From positions 1-56,440 of the forward strand of contig JACKBM010000044.1 in the NCBI GenBank assembly GCA_020634575.1: 56,440 bases of DNA. The letters run 5' to 3'. The translations under genes and the position numbers were made by a program. This DNA comes from Ardenticatenales bacterium. GTDB lineage: Bacteria; Chloroflexota; Anaerolineae; Promineifilales; Promineifilaceae. The notes beneath the pieces are model-generated. The model was not told the DNA's origin. It did no database searches and was given only the letters and a program-made list of their open reading frames with translations. Shown here piece after piece: positions 37,919 through 46,354 of the stretch (the stretch's first letter is position 1; the number at the start of each line of letters is the position of its first letter).

Positions 37919-39304
37919 CTAAATCAGTTCCGCCATCACGCTGTAACGGCCGCCGCCACCGCCGCTCATGGTGTAGCTGCGCCGGCTTTCGGCAAAGGGG
38001 TAATTCCAGGGAATGGTGGCCGCGTCGTTGCTGATCATGCCCGTATCAGCCGCGGAGATAGTGATTGAGCTGTCTTCACTGATATCGCCGGGGTCCAAAA
38101 CATCCAGCAGGTGGAAATCAAACGTATCCCACTCGTTGTCATTCAGGGTGACGGGCCCTTCGGTCGCGGATGAACTGCCTGTCAGGGTGACTTCTATCTC
38201 GTCGGCGCCAAAAGTTTCGGCCGTCTCTTCCACCGTCAGCCAAATTTTGATGGCCGGATTCTTGCGCCGCAGCGCCTCGACGATGTTGTTATATGACGTG
38301 GTGTCATTCTGACGAGCCGGGATCAGATTTGACATCAGCGTGTGGCTACTGACGCCCATGGCCGCCTCCACTGTGGGGAAACCCAGCCAACTCCGCACCA
38401 TCTGCACCGCAATATTGCCTGACGTCACCGCTGGATTATCCGTGGTGGCCGAAGATTGAATGGCGGATCCCTCCGTCCGGCCCAATGGGGTGATGGGCAC
38501 GTTCCAATCCACGCTCCAGTTGTGGTTCTTCAGGTGAACCAGCTCCTCACCTTTCTTGACCGCCACAGACAGGGTGAAGCTTTCCGCCCCTTCCACCTCG
38601 GTCAAAATGCCCTGACCGATCGAGGGGGCCAGCTCAAATCCTGGCTGATCGAGGTAGTTTACCGTTGCCGAGGGGCTGCCATCAGAAATCAGTGAGGGTT
38701 GCGAGTAGAAGGGTTCGGGCGCGGTCGCGTAGATTTCGCCATCGTCGTTGGTGTTCCATTGCGCGTCACGCACCTGGCCGACCGCCTGGTTGTGCCGGGT
38801 GACAATGGGGCCGTTGGGATCGCCACCCAGCCGGTAGATACCCACCCGTTGCGAGCTATTCAAAGTTTGCACTGGCCCAACGGAAACGAAATTGCCGGCG
38901 CCCAAAACGGCATCATCATGCTTATCCACCGTTGCCGAAAAGGTAATGCGTGGGGCGTTGATGGAAACCTGGACGAGATCATCGGCGGGACCAGCCGTTA
39001 CCACCCCATCGTGCTGCAAATCGCCACCGCTCACGGTGAACATGGAGGCGTCGATATGCTCTACAGGGTCGGGATCACGCTGAACCCGGGTCTCGGTCCG
39101 GCTATCGAGGAAGCGTTGCACGGCCTGATTGCCGACGGTGCGCTGCATGTTGAGGATGTCATCCGGATTAACGGGGCCGCTGCCACTGAGGCGGGCAAAG
39201 GCCGCGGCAGGGGCGGGTAGTTCGGCCGCCCACTCGGGGCTGGCCTGGGGGGCTGGTCCGGCCGGTTTGGCCGCTTTATCCTGGCTGTTCTGCTTTTCGC
39301 TCAT
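37919..39304 (-). CDS. Protein with contractile-injection-system cargo-type leader (GNQAVQRFL)
   Basis: The 461-residue product (ATG 39304) has an Ala/Pro-rich opening, then DILNMQRTVGNQAVQRFL at about residue 49. That matches the LQRxxGNxAVxRLL signature shared by many DUF4157-type and extracellular contractile injection system cargo proteins. The rest is beta-rich, with many Asp/Thr/Ser, no membrane span and no catalytic motif I can name. No injection-system structural gene is nearby. An in-frame GTG at 39313 is a weaker start. Cargo status is inference from the leader alone. Confidence 0.72.
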   Translation of the reverse strand: MSEKQNSQDKAAKPAGPAPQASPEWAAELPAPAAAFARLSGSGPVNPDDILNMQRTVGNQAVQRFLDSRTETRVQRDPDPVEHIDASMFTVSGGDLQHDGVVTAGPADDLVQVSINAPRITFSATVDKHDDAVLGAGNFVSVGPVQTLNSSQRVGIYRLGGDPNGPIVTRHNQAVGQVRDAQWNTNDDGEIYATAPEPFYSQPSLISDGSPSATVNYLDQPGFELAPSIGQGILTEVEGAESFTLSVAVKKGEELVHLKNHNWSVDWNVPITPLGRTEGSAIQSSATTDNPAVTSGNIAVQMVRSWLGFPTVEAAMGVSSHTLMSNLIPARQNDTTSYNNIVEALRRKNPAIKIWLTVEETAETFGADEIEVTLTGSSSATEGPVTLNDNEWDTFDFHLLDVLDPGDISEDSSITISAADTGMISNDAATIPWNYPFAESRRSYTMSGGGGGRYSVMAELI

Positions 39305-39473
39305 CCATGTCACCAGTCATGCTTGGCAACAGCATAAAGTAAATCTACCAACAGGGCAAGGTATAAAATCAGAACACGACCTATTGCCCGCCTCGCCCCT
39401 TTCACGCTATCCTACCCATCTGGCCTGCGACCGGCCGGTCAAGATCCGGGCCCATTAAGGTAAACGTAACGCT

Positions 39474-40790
39474 ATGTCCCAACGACGCATTTTCGTATTC
39501 TGGCTCCCACTGTTGGCCAGCTGGCTCCTCATGACCGGCGAAGGGCCGGTTGTCAGCGCCATCATCAACCGGCTCCCGAACGAGGTCATCATGCTGGCTG
39601 CCCAGGGTATTGCCGTCAGCCTCTCCGTCTTCATCGAAAGCCCAATCATCAACATGCTTTCCACCGGGACCGCCATGGTCAAGGATCATGCCTCTTACGT
39701 GCTGGTGCGCAATTTTACCCTGCAATGGCTCGTGCTGTTGACCATCGTCACTATCATCGTCGCCTTCACGCCGGTTTTTGATCTGGTCGTCTCCGGCTGG
39801 CTGCAGGCGCCGCCGGAAGTCGCGGTCTGGGTTCGGCCAGGGCTGAAGATCATGACGTTCTGGAGCGCCGCCATCGGCTGGCGCCGCTTCCTGCAGGGCG
39901 TGCTGATCGGCTTTGACCGCACCCGCTACATTGCCTACGGCACAGCCGTGCGGCTGGCGGCAACAGCGCTTACAGCCATCAGCCTGGCCGTGGGCACCGA
40001 TTGGGCCGGGGCCATCATTGGCCCAACCGCGCTGATGGTCGGTGTCTTTTTTGAGGCGTTGATGGCGACCTGGGCCATCCGCCCATTGCTAAAAAATGAA
40101 CTGGCGCCGGCGGCAGCCGTCAGCAGCGCCGAAAGCGCCCTGACCTGGTCAGCCCTTTTCTGGTTCCATCTACCGCTGGTTGGCACCTCCGCCCTGGCAC
40201 TGTCCGCCCAGCCCATCATCGCCTCCACCCTGGCCCGGCTAGCCAACCCGACGCAAACACTGGCTGCCTGGCCCATCGTCTTCCAGCTCATGTTGCTGTT
40301 ACGAGCGCCAGCCCTGGCCATCCCTGAGGTCACCATCGCGCTTTTGCGGGAGAAAGACAGCTTTGATGCCATCCGTAAATTCAGCCTGCGGCTGACCGGC
40401 ATTACCCTGGCGATGACGGCTCTGATCGCCCTGACGCCCATCGCCAGCTTTTACCTCTATCAGGTGCAGGATGCGGCTCAGGATGTGGGCCAGATTGCCA
40501 GGGATGGGCTGGGTGTCTTCCTCTTTATGCCACCTTTGATGGTGCTCGTCTCCTGGCTGCGCGGCGTTCTCATCCATGTGCGGGCCACCCCAACCGTCAA
40601 CCTGGGCATGGCCGTCAACCTGGCCACGATGATTGTTGTCCTGATTGTCGGCGTCGCCCAGCAATGGGATGGGATGGTGACCGGGGCGTTATCGCTGACG
40701 CTGGCCTTGCTGCTGGAGTTTGGCTTCCTCTTCTGGAAGACGCAGGGGCGTTTGCGGCGGCCGTTGCTCCGGCCGGTGCCCGCCAGCTAA
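39474..40790 (+). CDS. Multi-pass membrane protein resembling MATE/ANKH-type transporters
   Basis: The 438-residue product has about twelve hydrophobic spans. Its opening (FWLPLLASWLLMTGEGPVVSA...) and the phrase FIESPIINMLSTGTAMVKD are reminiscent of bacterial relatives of MATE exporters and the ANKH pyrophosphate/citrate transporter. I cannot tell the substrate. ATG 39474 is used. It abuts the kinase-like gene without a gap, so the two are cotranscribed. Confidence 0.7.
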   Translation: MSQRRIFVFWLPLLASWLLMTGEGPVVSAIINRLPNEVIMLAAQGIAVSLSVFIESPIINMLSTGTAMVKDHASYVLVRNFTLQWLVLLTIVTIIVAFTPVFDLVVSGWLQAPPEVAVWVRPGLKIMTFWSAAIGWRRFLQGVLIGFDRTRYIAYGTAVRLAATALTAISLAVGTDWAGAIIGPTALMVGVFFEALMATWAIRPLLKNELAPAAAVSSAESALTWSALFWFHLPLVGTSALALSAQPIIASTLARLANPTQTLAAWPIVFQLMLLLRAPALAIPEVTIALLREKDSFDAIRKFSLRLTGITLAMTALIALTPIASFYLYQVQDAAQDVGQIARDGLGVFLFMPPLMVLVSWLRGVLIHVRATPTVNLGMAVNLATMIVVLIVGVAQQWDGMVTGALSLTLALLLEFGFLFWKTQGRLRRPLLRPVPAS

Positions 40791-41306
40791 ATGGCCGGCC
40801 AGCCCGTCTACACCTTGCTCGTCGTCGCCGGGGCGCCGGGCAGTGGCAAAACAACGGCGGTGGCCCAACTGCTGGCCATAGGCACTCCTTTCACGGTCCT
40901 CGACATTGATTGGCTCATCGACAACGCCTCAGCTTTGGCCGGCCAGGATATCCATTTTGCGCCGGCGACCTGGCCAGCCTACAACGCGCTCTGGTTTGAC
41001 TTTTTGTATGCCCTTCTGCGCAATGGGCAGCAGCCGATCTTTTTTACAACCGGCCGGCTAGACGCTTCACCCCCCTGGTGCCAGACAGTGCACCATTTAC
41101 TCCTGGATTGTCCCCCTGACATTCAGCACGCCCGGCTCGCGGCCCGCAGCTGGCCGCCCGAGCGCGTCGAGGAAGCGCTGGCCGACGCCGCTGAACTGCG
41201 TGAGCAAATAGCTACCCGCATCAATACCGCCGCCCTCAGCCCCACCGCCGTCGCCGCCGCCATCAGCCGCTGGGCCACCCGTCGGGTAGGGGACCCGACG
41301 GGTTAG
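40791..41306 (+). CDS. P-loop NTPase / small-molecule kinase-like protein
   Basis: The 171-residue product has a Walker A GAPGSGKTT at about residue 14 and a Walker-B-like Asp in VLDIDWLID. A lid-like part with DCPPDIQHARLAARSWPPERVE resembles the nucleotide/nucleoside kinase fold of AAA_33 proteins. The last ~11 residues (TRRVGDPTG) are encoded by the ACCCGACGGGT cassette, so the native C-terminus appears replaced by repeat. Starts on the base after the upstream stop. Confidence 0.75.
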   Translation: MAGQPVYTLLVVAGAPGSGKTTAVAQLLAIGTPFTVLDIDWLIDNASALAGQDIHFAPATWPAYNALWFDFLYALLRNGQQPIFFTTGRLDASPPWCQTVHHLLLDCPPDIQHARLAARSWPPERVEEALADAAELREQIATRINTAALSPTAVAAAISRWATRRVGDPTG

Positions 41307-41336
41307 GCACCCGACGGGTCCCCTACCCCTCGCCCA
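41277..41336. repeat. ACCCGACGGGT repeat cassette with conserved tail (copy 2)
   Basis: Units at 41277, 41293 and 41309 are spaced 16 bp. ACCCCTCGCCCA follows at 41325-41336. The first two units and the stop codon of the kinase-like gene overlap. Confidence 0.85.
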
Positions 41337-41378
41337 AGACAGCCTTATTGCCGATTTAGGAAAAAAGAGCCAATTTCA

Positions 41379-41407
41379 TTGACAAATCGGCACTGATCGC
41401 GCATTAT
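41379..41407 (+). promoter_or_regulatory. Candidate promoter for the Lrp-MFS operon
   Basis: TTGACA (41379-41384) and CATTAT (41402-41407) are separated by 17 bp. The region is AT-richer than average. AATCAG and CTGATT inverted pairs lie just downstream (41417-41441), a possible Lrp autoregulatory site. Confidence 0.5.
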
Positions 41408-41488
41408 CGTTACAGAATCAGCAATCAAACGGCCTGATTATTGTGCACTGGAGGAGCCGTCTGATGCGCACAACTGATTCTTTTGGCT

Positions 41489-41965
41489 ATGAGTGTGAAG
41501 TTTGAACTGGACGATCTGGATATCGCCATTCTGCAAAAGTTGCAGGAAGATGGGCGCCGTCCTTTTGCCGACATTGGCAAATGCCTCGGTATCTCCAGCG
41601 GCACCGTACGCAATCGCGTCTGCCGCTTTACCGAATCTGGCATCTTCAAAGTGGTGGGCTGGCTCAGCCCCATGGCAATCGGTTTTAAGGCGCCGGCCCA
41701 AATCCAGGTCGTCGTCGACCCACCGGAGTTGCTCGACGAAGTTGCCGACAAGATTGCGGAGATACCTGAAGCGATCTTTGTCGCCATCGTCACCGGCGAG
41801 TTTGACATCCTGGTGGATGTCCGCTGCCGTGACCTGGAACATCTCCTGGAACTGATCTCCAAACGGTTACAAAAAATCCACGGTGTGGCCAAAACGCACA
41901 CGAACATGTTTCTGCGTGTCGTGAAATACCAGCCTCCAGATATTCATCTGATCCGTGGGGAGTGA
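41489..41965 (+). CDS. Lrp/AsnC-family transcriptional regulator
   Basis: The 158-residue product has an N-terminal winged helix-turn-helix (LDDLDIAILQKLQEDGRRPFADIGKCLGISSGTVRNRV) and a C-terminal RAM effector domain (about 65-150) that binds an amino acid or similar ligand. Lrp proteins often regulate the adjacent transporter; the MFS gene begins one base after its stop. TTG 41483 (two codons upstream) is an alternative start. Confidence 0.93.
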   Translation: MSVKFELDDLDIAILQKLQEDGRRPFADIGKCLGISSGTVRNRVCRFTESGIFKVVGWLSPMAIGFKAPAQIQVVVDPPELLDEVADKIAEIPEAIFVAIVTGEFDILVDVRCRDLEHLLELISKRLQKIHGVAKTHTNMFLRVVKYQPPDIHLIRGE

Positions 41966-41966
41966 T

Positions 41967-43223
41967 ATGCCGAGATCCGTCGCCTTAATTCTGCATCGCG
42001 CCAAGGAGCTGGAACAATGGAAGAAAACGCTTTACATCGTCTTCTTTGCTCAGCTCATGTCTACGGTCGGCTTTTCCACCATCTTTCCCTTTTTGCCCCT
42101 CTATGTCGCTGAGCTGGGCTCCAAAAGCGGCCTGAGCATCGAGCTGCTTTCCGGCCTGGTCTTCTCGGCTCAGGCTTTTACCATGATGCTGGCGGCCCCG
42201 TTCTGGGGTTCGATGGCGGATCGGCACGGGCGCAAGATGATGATCCAGCGGGCCACGTTCGGCGGGGCGATCACCGTCTTCGCGATGGGTTTTGCCACCT
42301 CCGCCGAAATGCTCGTTGGCATCCGCACCATTCAGGGTATCGTCACCGGCACCGTCACCGCCGCCAATGCGCTGATCGCCGCCACCGTACCGCGCGAGAA
42401 AATCGGCTACGCCATGGGGCTGATGCAGGTTGGTCTCTGGGGCGGCGTCGCTGTCGGGCCGCTGATGGGGGGTGCCCTGGCTGACGCTTTTGGTTACCGG
42501 CTCTCCTTCGTCATCACTGGCGTCCTGCTGTTCCTGGCTGGTATCCTGGTCTGGTGGGGCGTCCACGAAAACTTCGTTCCCAAACCGGCCGATCCCAACA
42601 AGAAGAAACCGAGCATGCTGGCAAGCTGGCGCGCCGTCATCGTCACCAAGGGTGTCCCGGCCATCTTTTTCTTTCGCTTCATGAATGGTCTGGGCCGGAT
42701 GCTGGTCTATCCCATCCTGCCGCTGTTCATCGCCACCCTGTTACCGGCCACGGCGCCGCACAATTTCTATACCGGTCTGATCACCGGCGTCTACGGCGCC
42801 GCCAGCACCGTCACCGCCGTCCTGCTGGGCAAACTGGGCGACCGCATCGGCCACCGGCAGATCCTGATGGCCTGCACGCTGGTCGCCGCCCTCACTTACA
42901 TCCCGCAAATGTGGGTCACGGCAGCCTGGCAACTGCTGATCCTGCAAGCCCTGGCCGGTGGCGCCAGCGGCGGGATCATCACCGCCGTCTCCGCGCTGCT
43001 GGCCCAATTCACCAAACCGGGTGATGAAGGCAATGTTTATGGCATGGATGCCTCAGTAAACTCCGGCTCCCGGGCCGCCGCCCCCCTGATTGGCGCCGCC
43101 CTGGCCAGCTTCCTGGATTATCGCCTAACCCTGGGCCTGAATGGGGTCCTGTTTGTGCTGATGTTCTTGTCAGTCCTCTGGCTCCTGCCCAAACGCCAGG
43201 AAGAGGCCGCCGTCACCGCCTGA
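41967..43223 (+). CDS. MFS transporter (Lrp-linked)
   Basis: The 418-residue product has twelve predicted spans and the A motif between helices 2 and 3 ([14 protein letters not shown]) plus a second-half copy ([13 protein letters not shown]). Overall it resembles MFS drug or amino-acid exporters with a long N-terminal cytoplasmic helix ([10 protein letters not shown]). Its position directly after an Lrp gene suggests an exported metabolite controlled by the ligand of that regulator (inference). GGGGAG precedes ATG 41967. Confidence 0.9.
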   Translation: MPRSVALILHRAKELEQWKKTLYIVFFAQLMSTVGFSTIFPFLPLYVAELGSKSGLSIELLSGLVFSAQAFTMMLAAPFWGSMADRHGRKMMIQRATFGGAITVFAMGFATSAEMLVGIRTIQGIVTGTVTAANALIAATVPREKIGYAMGLMQVGLWGGVAVGPLMGGALADAFGYRLSFVITGVLLFLAGILVWWGVHENFVPKPADPNKKKPSMLASWRAVIVTKGVPAIFFFRFMNGLGRMLVYPILPLFIATLLPATAPHNFYTGLITGVYGAASTVTAVLLGKLGDRIGHRQILMACTLVAALTYIPQMWVTAAWQLLILQALAGGASGGIITAVSALLAQFTKPGDEGNVYGMDASVNSGSRAAAPLIGAALASFLDYRLTLGLNGVLFVLMFLSVLWLLPKRQEEAAVTA

Positions 43224-43228
43224 TGACA

Positions 43229-43266
43229 ACAAAAAAGGGCTGGAGCGTCGCGCTCCAGCCCTTATC
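43229..43266 (-). terminator. Rho-independent terminator for the small minus-strand gene
   Basis: AAGGGCTGGAGCG (43235-43247) and CGCTCCAGCCCTT (43251-43263) form a perfect 13-bp stem with a 3-nt loop. On the minus strand it is followed by a TTTTTT run, a strong terminator in that direction. It also separates the MFS gene from the convergent small gene. Confidence 0.88.
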
Positions 43267-43280
43267 CTTTCTCCTGTCTC

Positions 43281-43541
43281 CTAGCCCTGGACGATAAACG
43301 TCCAGCCCTCTAGCTCATCTTCGAGATAATGTTCTGTAAAGCGAATCTGAAAATTGAATTGTTCGATAATGCCGAGGAGATCAATGATCGAGCGGCGTGA
43401 TGCCTTGGCCGGATGATGCTCCAGCGCCTGAATGGCTTCGCGCACCTTGTCCTTTACCGGACTGTCACCTATCACTTCAATCGTGAACGTGTTGCCGGTT
43501 GAGCCTTTGCGGGGTTTGCTGTTCAACATTAAGGTTTGCAT
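43281..43541 (-). CDS. Small hypothetical protein (86 aa)
   Basis: The 86-residue soluble product carries no known motif. A beta-hairpin region (GNTFTIEVIGDSPVK) and a helix rich in charged residues are visible. AGGAG lies 5 bp before ATG, and a strong terminator follows, so it is very likely expressed as its own unit. It is divergent from RidA, sharing a palindromic regulatory site. Family unknown. Confidence 0.7.
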   Translation of the reverse strand: MQTLMLNSKPRKGSTGNTFTIEVIGDSPVKDKVREAIQALEHHPAKASRRSIIDLLGIIEQFNFQIRFTEHYLEDELEGWTFIVQG

Positions 43542-43591
43542 GGTCGCTCCTGAATGAATTTGTGAGAGAATTGCTAGCCTGAATATTAAAA

Positions 43592-43607
43592 GTTGTCGGC
43601 CGACAAC
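43592..43607. promoter_or_regulatory. 16-bp perfect palindrome GTTGTCGGCCGACAAC, likely operator
   Basis: It lies in the 102-bp divergent gap between the small gene (-) and RidA (+), 36 bp before the RidA ATG. Symmetry and length suit a dimeric regulator of the GntR/FadR or TetR kind. Confidence 0.6.
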
Positions 43608-43643
43608 ACAACCCCAATCACAAGATTTTCACGAGGAATCATC

Positions 43644-44027
43644 ATGGAAGCAATTTTTGTTGACGGTGCCCCCGGAGCCATTGGCCCCTACTGCCATGCG
43701 ATGAAAGTGGGCAATCTACTCTTCTGCTCGGGCCAGACGCCGCTGGATCCGGAAACAATGCAGCTGGTGGGTGACACCATCGAAGTCCAGACCGAGCGAG
43801 CCCTGCAGAACCTGGCCCTGGTCCTGGCTGGCCAGGGACTCACGCTGCAAAACGTCGCCAAAACCAATGTCTACCTGCAGGATATGGCCGACTTCAAAGG
43901 GATGAACGGCGTCTACGAGCGCCTGTTCGCCGGCCACAAACCAGCCCGCACCACCGTCGCCGTCCGCCAGAACCCGCTGGGGGCGTTGGTGGAGATTGAG
44001 TGTATTGCGGAGATAGCTGGGAGCTGA
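43644..44027 (+). CDS. ridA: RidA/YjgF-family reactive enamine/imine deaminase
   Basis: The 127-residue product is a complete RidA: AIGPYCHAMKVG at the N-terminus, LLFCSGQTPLDP, and the catalytic Arg region ARTTVAVRQNPLGALVEIE at about residues 99-117, with the conserved Arg. RidA hydrolyses toxic 2-aminoacrylate and related imines from amino-acid metabolism and acts as a trimer in the cytoplasm. GAGGA lies 6 bp before ATG 43644; the longer frame begins inside the palindrome and is unlikely. Confidence 0.92.
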   Translation: MEAIFVDGAPGAIGPYCHAMKVGNLLFCSGQTPLDPETMQLVGDTIEVQTERALQNLALVLAGQGLTLQNVAKTNVYLQDMADFKGMNGVYERLFAGHKPARTTVAVRQNPLGALVEIECIAEIAGS

Positions 44028-44034
44028 GGTTGTC

Positions 44035-44167
44035 AGTACGGGGCTTCGCCCCTTTCGGCACGGCCTGTGGCCTTTCGGTACGGCCTGCGGCCTTTCGGTG
44101 CTCTCTACTGTCTACCGAAAGCAAAGCGTACTAAAAGCGCAGCGTACCGATAGCGCAGCGTACCGCT
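44035..44167. repeat. Repeat block A: GGTACGGCCTGCGGCC units plus AGCGCAGCGTACC units
   Basis: The left half carries copies of a GGGGCTTCGCCCC hairpin and of TTTCGGTACGGCCTGCGGCC. The right half carries 16-bp AGCGCAGCGTACC units. The right units are, in reverse complement, close to the left ones, so the whole block can fold back on itself. A homologous larger block lies at 44598-44804, in the same orientation. Confidence 0.8.
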
Positions 44168-44177
44168 AGCCCCACCC

Positions 44178-44584
44178 TCAATTCGGCCTCAACCGTTTAT
44201 CCTGCCAACCCGCCAGACGCCAGATGGCAACTATCGCCCAGAGAATGGCGAAGACCATGTACGGGATGTAGAGTACTTGCGGAAACCAAGCTTTGCCCAA
44301 ACTTCGGCGAAGGCAATGGGCAGGGGCCAGAAGATGAGCAGGGGGATTAGTAGCCAACCGGCCAAATAGGTTTTGCCTATCTCACCCCAGTGCAACGGCT
44401 CTTGCTGCAATATCTGGTACCGATAGCCACTCCCCTTGTGCGGCAGAAAACGCACCCGCAGGCGTTTCAGCGGAATGATGGGCAGATACAAGACCGTAAA
44501 CCAGCTTGTGGCCGTCGCTACATGCTCCTCATCCTGATCGCTGACACCTAGAAGGGTGGTGCCGATGCCGTTGATGGTTGACAT
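44178..44584 (-). pseudogene. Small two-span membrane protein interrupted by a frameshift
   Basis: The frame beginning at 44584 (MSTINGIGTTLLGVSDQ) encodes a conserved-looking opening, LYLPIIPLKRLRVRFLPHKG, and a first membrane span (about 72-96), but ends at a stop at 44231. In another frame on the same strand, the sequence from about 44300 to the stop at 44178 continues with FPQVLYIPYMVFAIL and GWQDKRLRPN, a natural second span and tail. The change lies near 44295-44310. No canonical -1 slippery heptamer is seen, so a mutation or sequencing error is more likely than programmed frameshifting. Family not named. Confidence 0.7.
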
Positions 44585-44597
44585 ATTTTTGGCGGCC

Positions 44598-44804
44598 AGT
44601 ATGGGGCTGCGCCCCTTTCGGTACGGCCTGCGGCCTTTCAGCCATCAGTCACTGAATACTAAAAGCGCAGCGTACCGAAAGCGCAGCGTACCAAAAGCGC
44701 AGCGTACCAAAAGCGCAGCGTACCAAAAGCGCAGCGTACCAAAAGCGCAGCGTACCAAAAGCGCAGCGTACCGATAGCGCAGCGTACCGATAGCGCAGCG
44801 CACT
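44598..44804. repeat. Repeat block B: 16-bp tandem AAAAGCGCAGCGTACC, 8 full copies plus one partial
   Basis: After a GGGGCTGCGCCCC hairpin and GGTACGGCCTGCGGCC, eight 16-bp units run from 44661 to 44788 with a partial ninth to 44804. Units differ only in the first four bases (AAAA, GAAA or GATA). It separates the frameshifted gene from the AcuI-like gene. Peptides from open frames here are repeat products, not genes. Confidence 0.92.
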
Positions 44805-44806
44805 GA

Positions 44807-45811
44807 CTACTCCCCCAACCCCACCAAAATCCGCCCCGTCTGCCCGCCGGCCAGGATCTTGTCGATTTCCGGGTCGAGGTCGTCGAGGCTGATTTCGCGT
44901 GCGAGGCTTTCCAGGTTATCGAGCTTGTAATCGCCAGCAATCAGGCCCCAGATGCGCTTCTTGCGCGCCAGCGGGATTTCGACAGAGTCAACGCCATAAA
45001 GCGTGACGCCGCGCAGGATGAAGGGGAGCACCGTTGTGTTGAGATTGGCTGAAGCGACCAGGCCGCAGATGGCGATGGCCGCGTCCCGGTCGGCGCTGGC
45101 CAGCGCTGTGGCCAGCATCTCGCCGCCCACCGTGTCGACGGCGCCGGCCCAACGGCCGCGCAGCAGCGGCCGGCCGGAAGCATCGATCGCTTCTTCGCGC
45201 GAAATCAGGCTGGTGGCGCCCAGTCCGCGCAGAAACTCACCGGCCGCTTCCACCTTGCCCGTCGCCGCCACCACGTTGTAACCAAATTTGGCCAGCAGCG
45301 CGACGGCGAAACTTCCCACGCCACCGGTAGCGCCGGTCACCAGGATCTCGCCATCCTCTGGCTTCACCCCGTGGCCCCGGATTTTGTCGACGCACATCAC
45401 AGCCGTGAAGCCGGCCGTGCCGTAGATCATCGCCTCGCGCAGGCTCAAACCGGCCGGTAACTTGACCGCCCAGCCGGCCGGTACCCGCACATACTCGCCA
45501 AAGCCACCCGCCGTGTTCATGCCGAGGTCATAACCAATGACCAGCACCTCATCCCCGGCGGCAAAATCTGGGCTGTCGCTCGCCTCAACCACCCCGGCCG
45601 CATCGATACCCGGCGTGTGCGGGAAATTACGGCTGACGCCGCGATTGCCGATGGCTGATAACCCATCTTTGTAGTTGAGAGAGGAATAGGCCACACGGAT
45701 GAGGAGATCACCGGCCGGTAAATCCGCCACCGTGCGCTCTTCAATAGCCCGGTTAAATGTTTTTGGCTCTGTCTCACGGACAACCAGCGCCCGAAATGTT
45801 TTCTCTGACAT
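44807..45811 (-). CDS. acuI: AcuI/YhdH-type NADPH-dependent quinone/acrylyl-CoA reductase
   Basis: The 334-residue product is a zinc-free medium-chain dehydrogenase/reductase: SSLNYKDGLSAIGNRGVSRNFP and PGIDAAGVVEAS at the N-terminus, nucleotide-binding GATGGVGSFAVALLAKFGY in the middle, and the YhdH-specific DTVGGEMLATAL. AcuI reduces acrylyl-CoA to propionyl-CoA with NADPH. The longer frame to 45907 would add an unlikely 32-residue start; ATG 45811 fits the family N-terminus (EKTFRALVV). The 3' end abuts repeat block B. Confidence 0.88.
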   Translation of the reverse strand: MSEKTFRALVVRETEPKTFNRAIEERTVADLPAGDLLIRVAYSSLNYKDGLSAIGNRGVSRNFPHTPGIDAAGVVEASDSPDFAAGDEVLVIGYDLGMNTAGGFGEYVRVPAGWAVKLPAGLSLREAMIYGTAGFTAVMCVDKIRGHGVKPEDGEILVTGATGGVGSFAVALLAKFGYNVVAATGKVEAAGEFLRGLGATSLISREEAIDASGRPLLRGRWAGAVDTVGGEMLATALASADRDAAIAICGLVASANLNTTVLPFILRGVTLYGVDSVEIPLARKKRIWGLIAGDYKLDNLESLAREISLDDLDPEIDKILAGGQTGRILVGLGE

Positions 45812-45961
45812 GCAATGCCTCGCAGACTCAATGATTACTGTATGCTCTCTATTTATATCCTTAAAGCCTCGTCTTGTCCTATCTTCGCCTCGGTGCCACA
45901 ATGGCAATCAGGTGAACCAGGGCAATGGCCTTTAGCCAGTCGCCAGGGAGGCGCAAAAGCG

Positions 45962-46354
45962 ATGATTACACACCTGCAAATGATCTCCATCTTCGTCAAA
46001 GATCTGACGGTCTCAGTCCCGTTTTATCGGGACAAATTGGGTTTCGTCCAGACAGGCGAGTACAACGACCACGATGGCACCCACCTGATCTGGTTACGCC
46101 CGCCCGAAACGGTCGGCAACGACCGGTCCACTGCCATCGCGCTCTGCGAAGTGCCCGCCAGCGACCCGCGCATAGGCGCTGTCAGCGGTGTGGTCTTCAC
46201 GTCTGATGATATCGAAGCAACCTACAACGAACTCAAAGACCGCGGCGTCCCCTTCACTCTGGAGTTGATGCGCCATCCCTACGGCGAGGGCGAAGGCGAC
46301 CAGGAAGCCAATTTTGTCGATCCGGACGGCAACCTGTTTCTCCTCCATACCTGA
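45962..46354 (+). CDS. VOC-family protein (second)
   Basis: The 130-residue product shows the VOC fold: MISIFVKDLTVSVPFYRDKLGF at the N-terminus and FVDPDGNLFLLH at the C-terminus, with a likely Glu/His metal ligand set. It resembles glyoxalase/bleomycin-resistance/extradiol dioxygenase superfamily members of unknown substrate. GGGAGG (45946-45951) supports ATG 45962. Its stop overlaps the ATG of the next gene by one base. Confidence 0.85.
   Translation: MITHLQMISIFVKDLTVSVPFYRDKLGFVQTGEYNDHDGTHLIWLRPPETVGNDRSTAIALCEVPASDPRIGAVSGVVFTSDDIEATYNELKDRGVPFTLELMRHPYGEGEGDQEANFVDPDGNLFLLHT

Noticed and set aside
37919..39304. Complete contractile injection system or prophage
   Set aside because: Only the cargo-type leader is seen; no sheath, tube, baseplate, ATPase or tail gene in the window.
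44290..44315. Programmed -1 frameshift in the small membrane gene
   Set aside because: No X-XXY-YYZ slippery heptamer in the right phase and no obvious downstream pseudoknot; mutation or sequencing indel is simpler.
44661..44804. Possible CRISPR or coding repeat (Lys/Arg/Ser-rich peptide frame at 44556-44777)
   Set aside because: 16-bp units without spacers; peptide has no start signal and is pure repeat.
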